A DNA stretch of 16,441 bases from HyVt-560 sp964577195 (GTDB lineage Bacteria > Pseudomonadota > Gammaproteobacteria > UWMA-0217), in contig CAZNYF010000060.1 in the NCBI GenBank assembly GCA_964577195.1, positions 1 to 16,441 of the forward strand. The letters run 5' to 3'. The translations under genes and the position numbers were made by a program. This document shows positions 16,026 through 16,441 of this stretch, piece by piece (position 1 is the stretch's first letter; the number at the start of each line of letters is the position of its first letter). The notes beneath the pieces were generated by a model. That model did no database searches, was not told where the DNA came from, and worked only from the letters and a program-made list of their open reading frames with translations.

Positions 16026-16441
16026 ATGAAATTGGAACAATTATTTGATGCCGCAACAGGAACATACAGTTATTTACTTTGGGAAGAAAAAACGCGACAG
16101 GCAGCACTAATTGATTCGGTGTTAGAGCAGTTCAAACGCGATACCAAGTTGATTAAACAACTTAATCTTGAGTTAAAGTACACATTGGAAACACATGTAC
16201 ATGCTGATCATATCACTGCTTCTGGTTTGTTGCGGGATGAGTTCGGCAGTGAAGTGATGGTACATAAAAGTAGCGGTCTAACCTGTGCGGATAAACTTTT
16301 GTCAGATGATGATACGTTATCGTTAGGAGATGAAAAAATTTATGTGATGTATACGCCAGGGCATACCAATACTTGTGTCAGTTTTCATATTGATGGTGCT
16401 GTTTTCACCGGAGATGCCTTATTAATCGACGGTTGTGGACG
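16026..16441 (+). CDS. MBL-fold persulfide dioxygenase (ETHE1-like), 3' truncated by window
   Basis: Metallo-beta-lactamase-fold protein of the ETHE1/sulfur dioxygenase group, whose members oxidise glutathione persulfide to sulfite with a mononuclear iron. The 138 visible residues cover the N-terminal half. The metal-binding motif THVHADH gives His57, His59, Asp61 and His62; His113 lies in TPGHTNTC and Asp130 in FTGDALLIDGCGR, a sequence typical of this group. The AGGAG site eight bases before the ATG is strong and fixes the start. The gene runs off the window; about 100 more residues would be expected. A rhodanese remnant precedes it. The family is clear; the exact substrate is inferred. MBL rhodanese fusions exist, and the missing end could decide that. 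Confidence 0.88.
   Translation, partial: MKLEQLFDAATGTYSYLLWEEKTRQAALIDSVLEQFKRDTKLIKQLNLELKYTLETHVHADHITASGLLRDEFGSEVMVHKSSGLTCADKLLSDDDTLSLGDEKIYVMYTPGHTNTCVSFHIDGAVFTGDALLIDGCG

Noticed and set aside
1..16441. tRNA, rRNA, insertion sequence, prophage or toxin-antitoxin module
   Set aside because: I looked for tRNA-like cloverleaf ends, transposase motifs and terminal inverted repeats and saw none; the genes are housekeeping types.
14777..16441. The LysR gene as regulator of the persulfide dioxygenase region rather than leuC
   Set aside because: It is divergent from leuC with an operator-like dyad between them, and decayed DNA separates it from the MBL gene; control of leuC is the simpler reading, though not proven.

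Overview
The window reads as ordinary chromosome from a gammaproteobacterium of moderate GC. The evidence is an Rsx/Rnf electron-transport operon ending in nth, and a leuC-leuD-leuB-asd-fimV-truA block like that of Pseudomonas and related (often marine) Gammaproteobacteria. I cannot name a genus from sequence alone. The assembly is a draft: a run of exactly 100 N lies between leuB and leuD.

Layout. Positions 1-5497 (+) hold a tightly packed operon: rsxB (5' end outside the window), rsxC, rsxD, rsxG, rsxE, nth and a small unknown ORF, mostly joined by 1-bp stop/start overlaps. Positions 14581 down to 5541 (-) hold leuC, an entericidin-like lipoprotein gene, leuD, the repeat-flanked gap, leuB, asd, fimV, a strong intrinsic terminator, and truA. 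The two blocks converge at about 5500-5540, with no clear terminator between them. A LysR-type regulator gene (14777-15640, +) is divergent from leuC, and an operator-like dyad lies between the two. From 15641 to 16025 there is no intact gene, only a decayed reading frame whose second half looks like the end of a rhodanese. The window ends inside an MBL-fold gene of the ETHE1/persulfide dioxygenase type (16026 onward, +).

How the genes work together. Rsx proteins form a membrane redox complex (iron-sulfur and flavin subunits). Nth repairs oxidised pyrimidines. LeuC/LeuD/LeuB carry out the middle steps of leucine synthesis and Asd makes aspartate semialdehyde, so that part is an amino-acid biosynthesis cluster, probably controlled by the neighbouring LysR protein. 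FimV is a polar peptidoglycan-binding hub linked in relatives to type IV pili and type II secretion, and TruA modifies tRNA. The right end suggests a sulfur (persulfide/thiosulfate) module in which the rhodanese has been lost.

I found no CRISPR array, tRNA, rRNA, transposase or clear new defence or mobile system. The points most worth a second look are the 51-bp repeat at the gap, the long entericidin-like lipoprotein inserted between the two isopropylmalate isomerase subunit genes, the putative LysR operator, and the decayed DNA before the persulfide dioxygenase gene.
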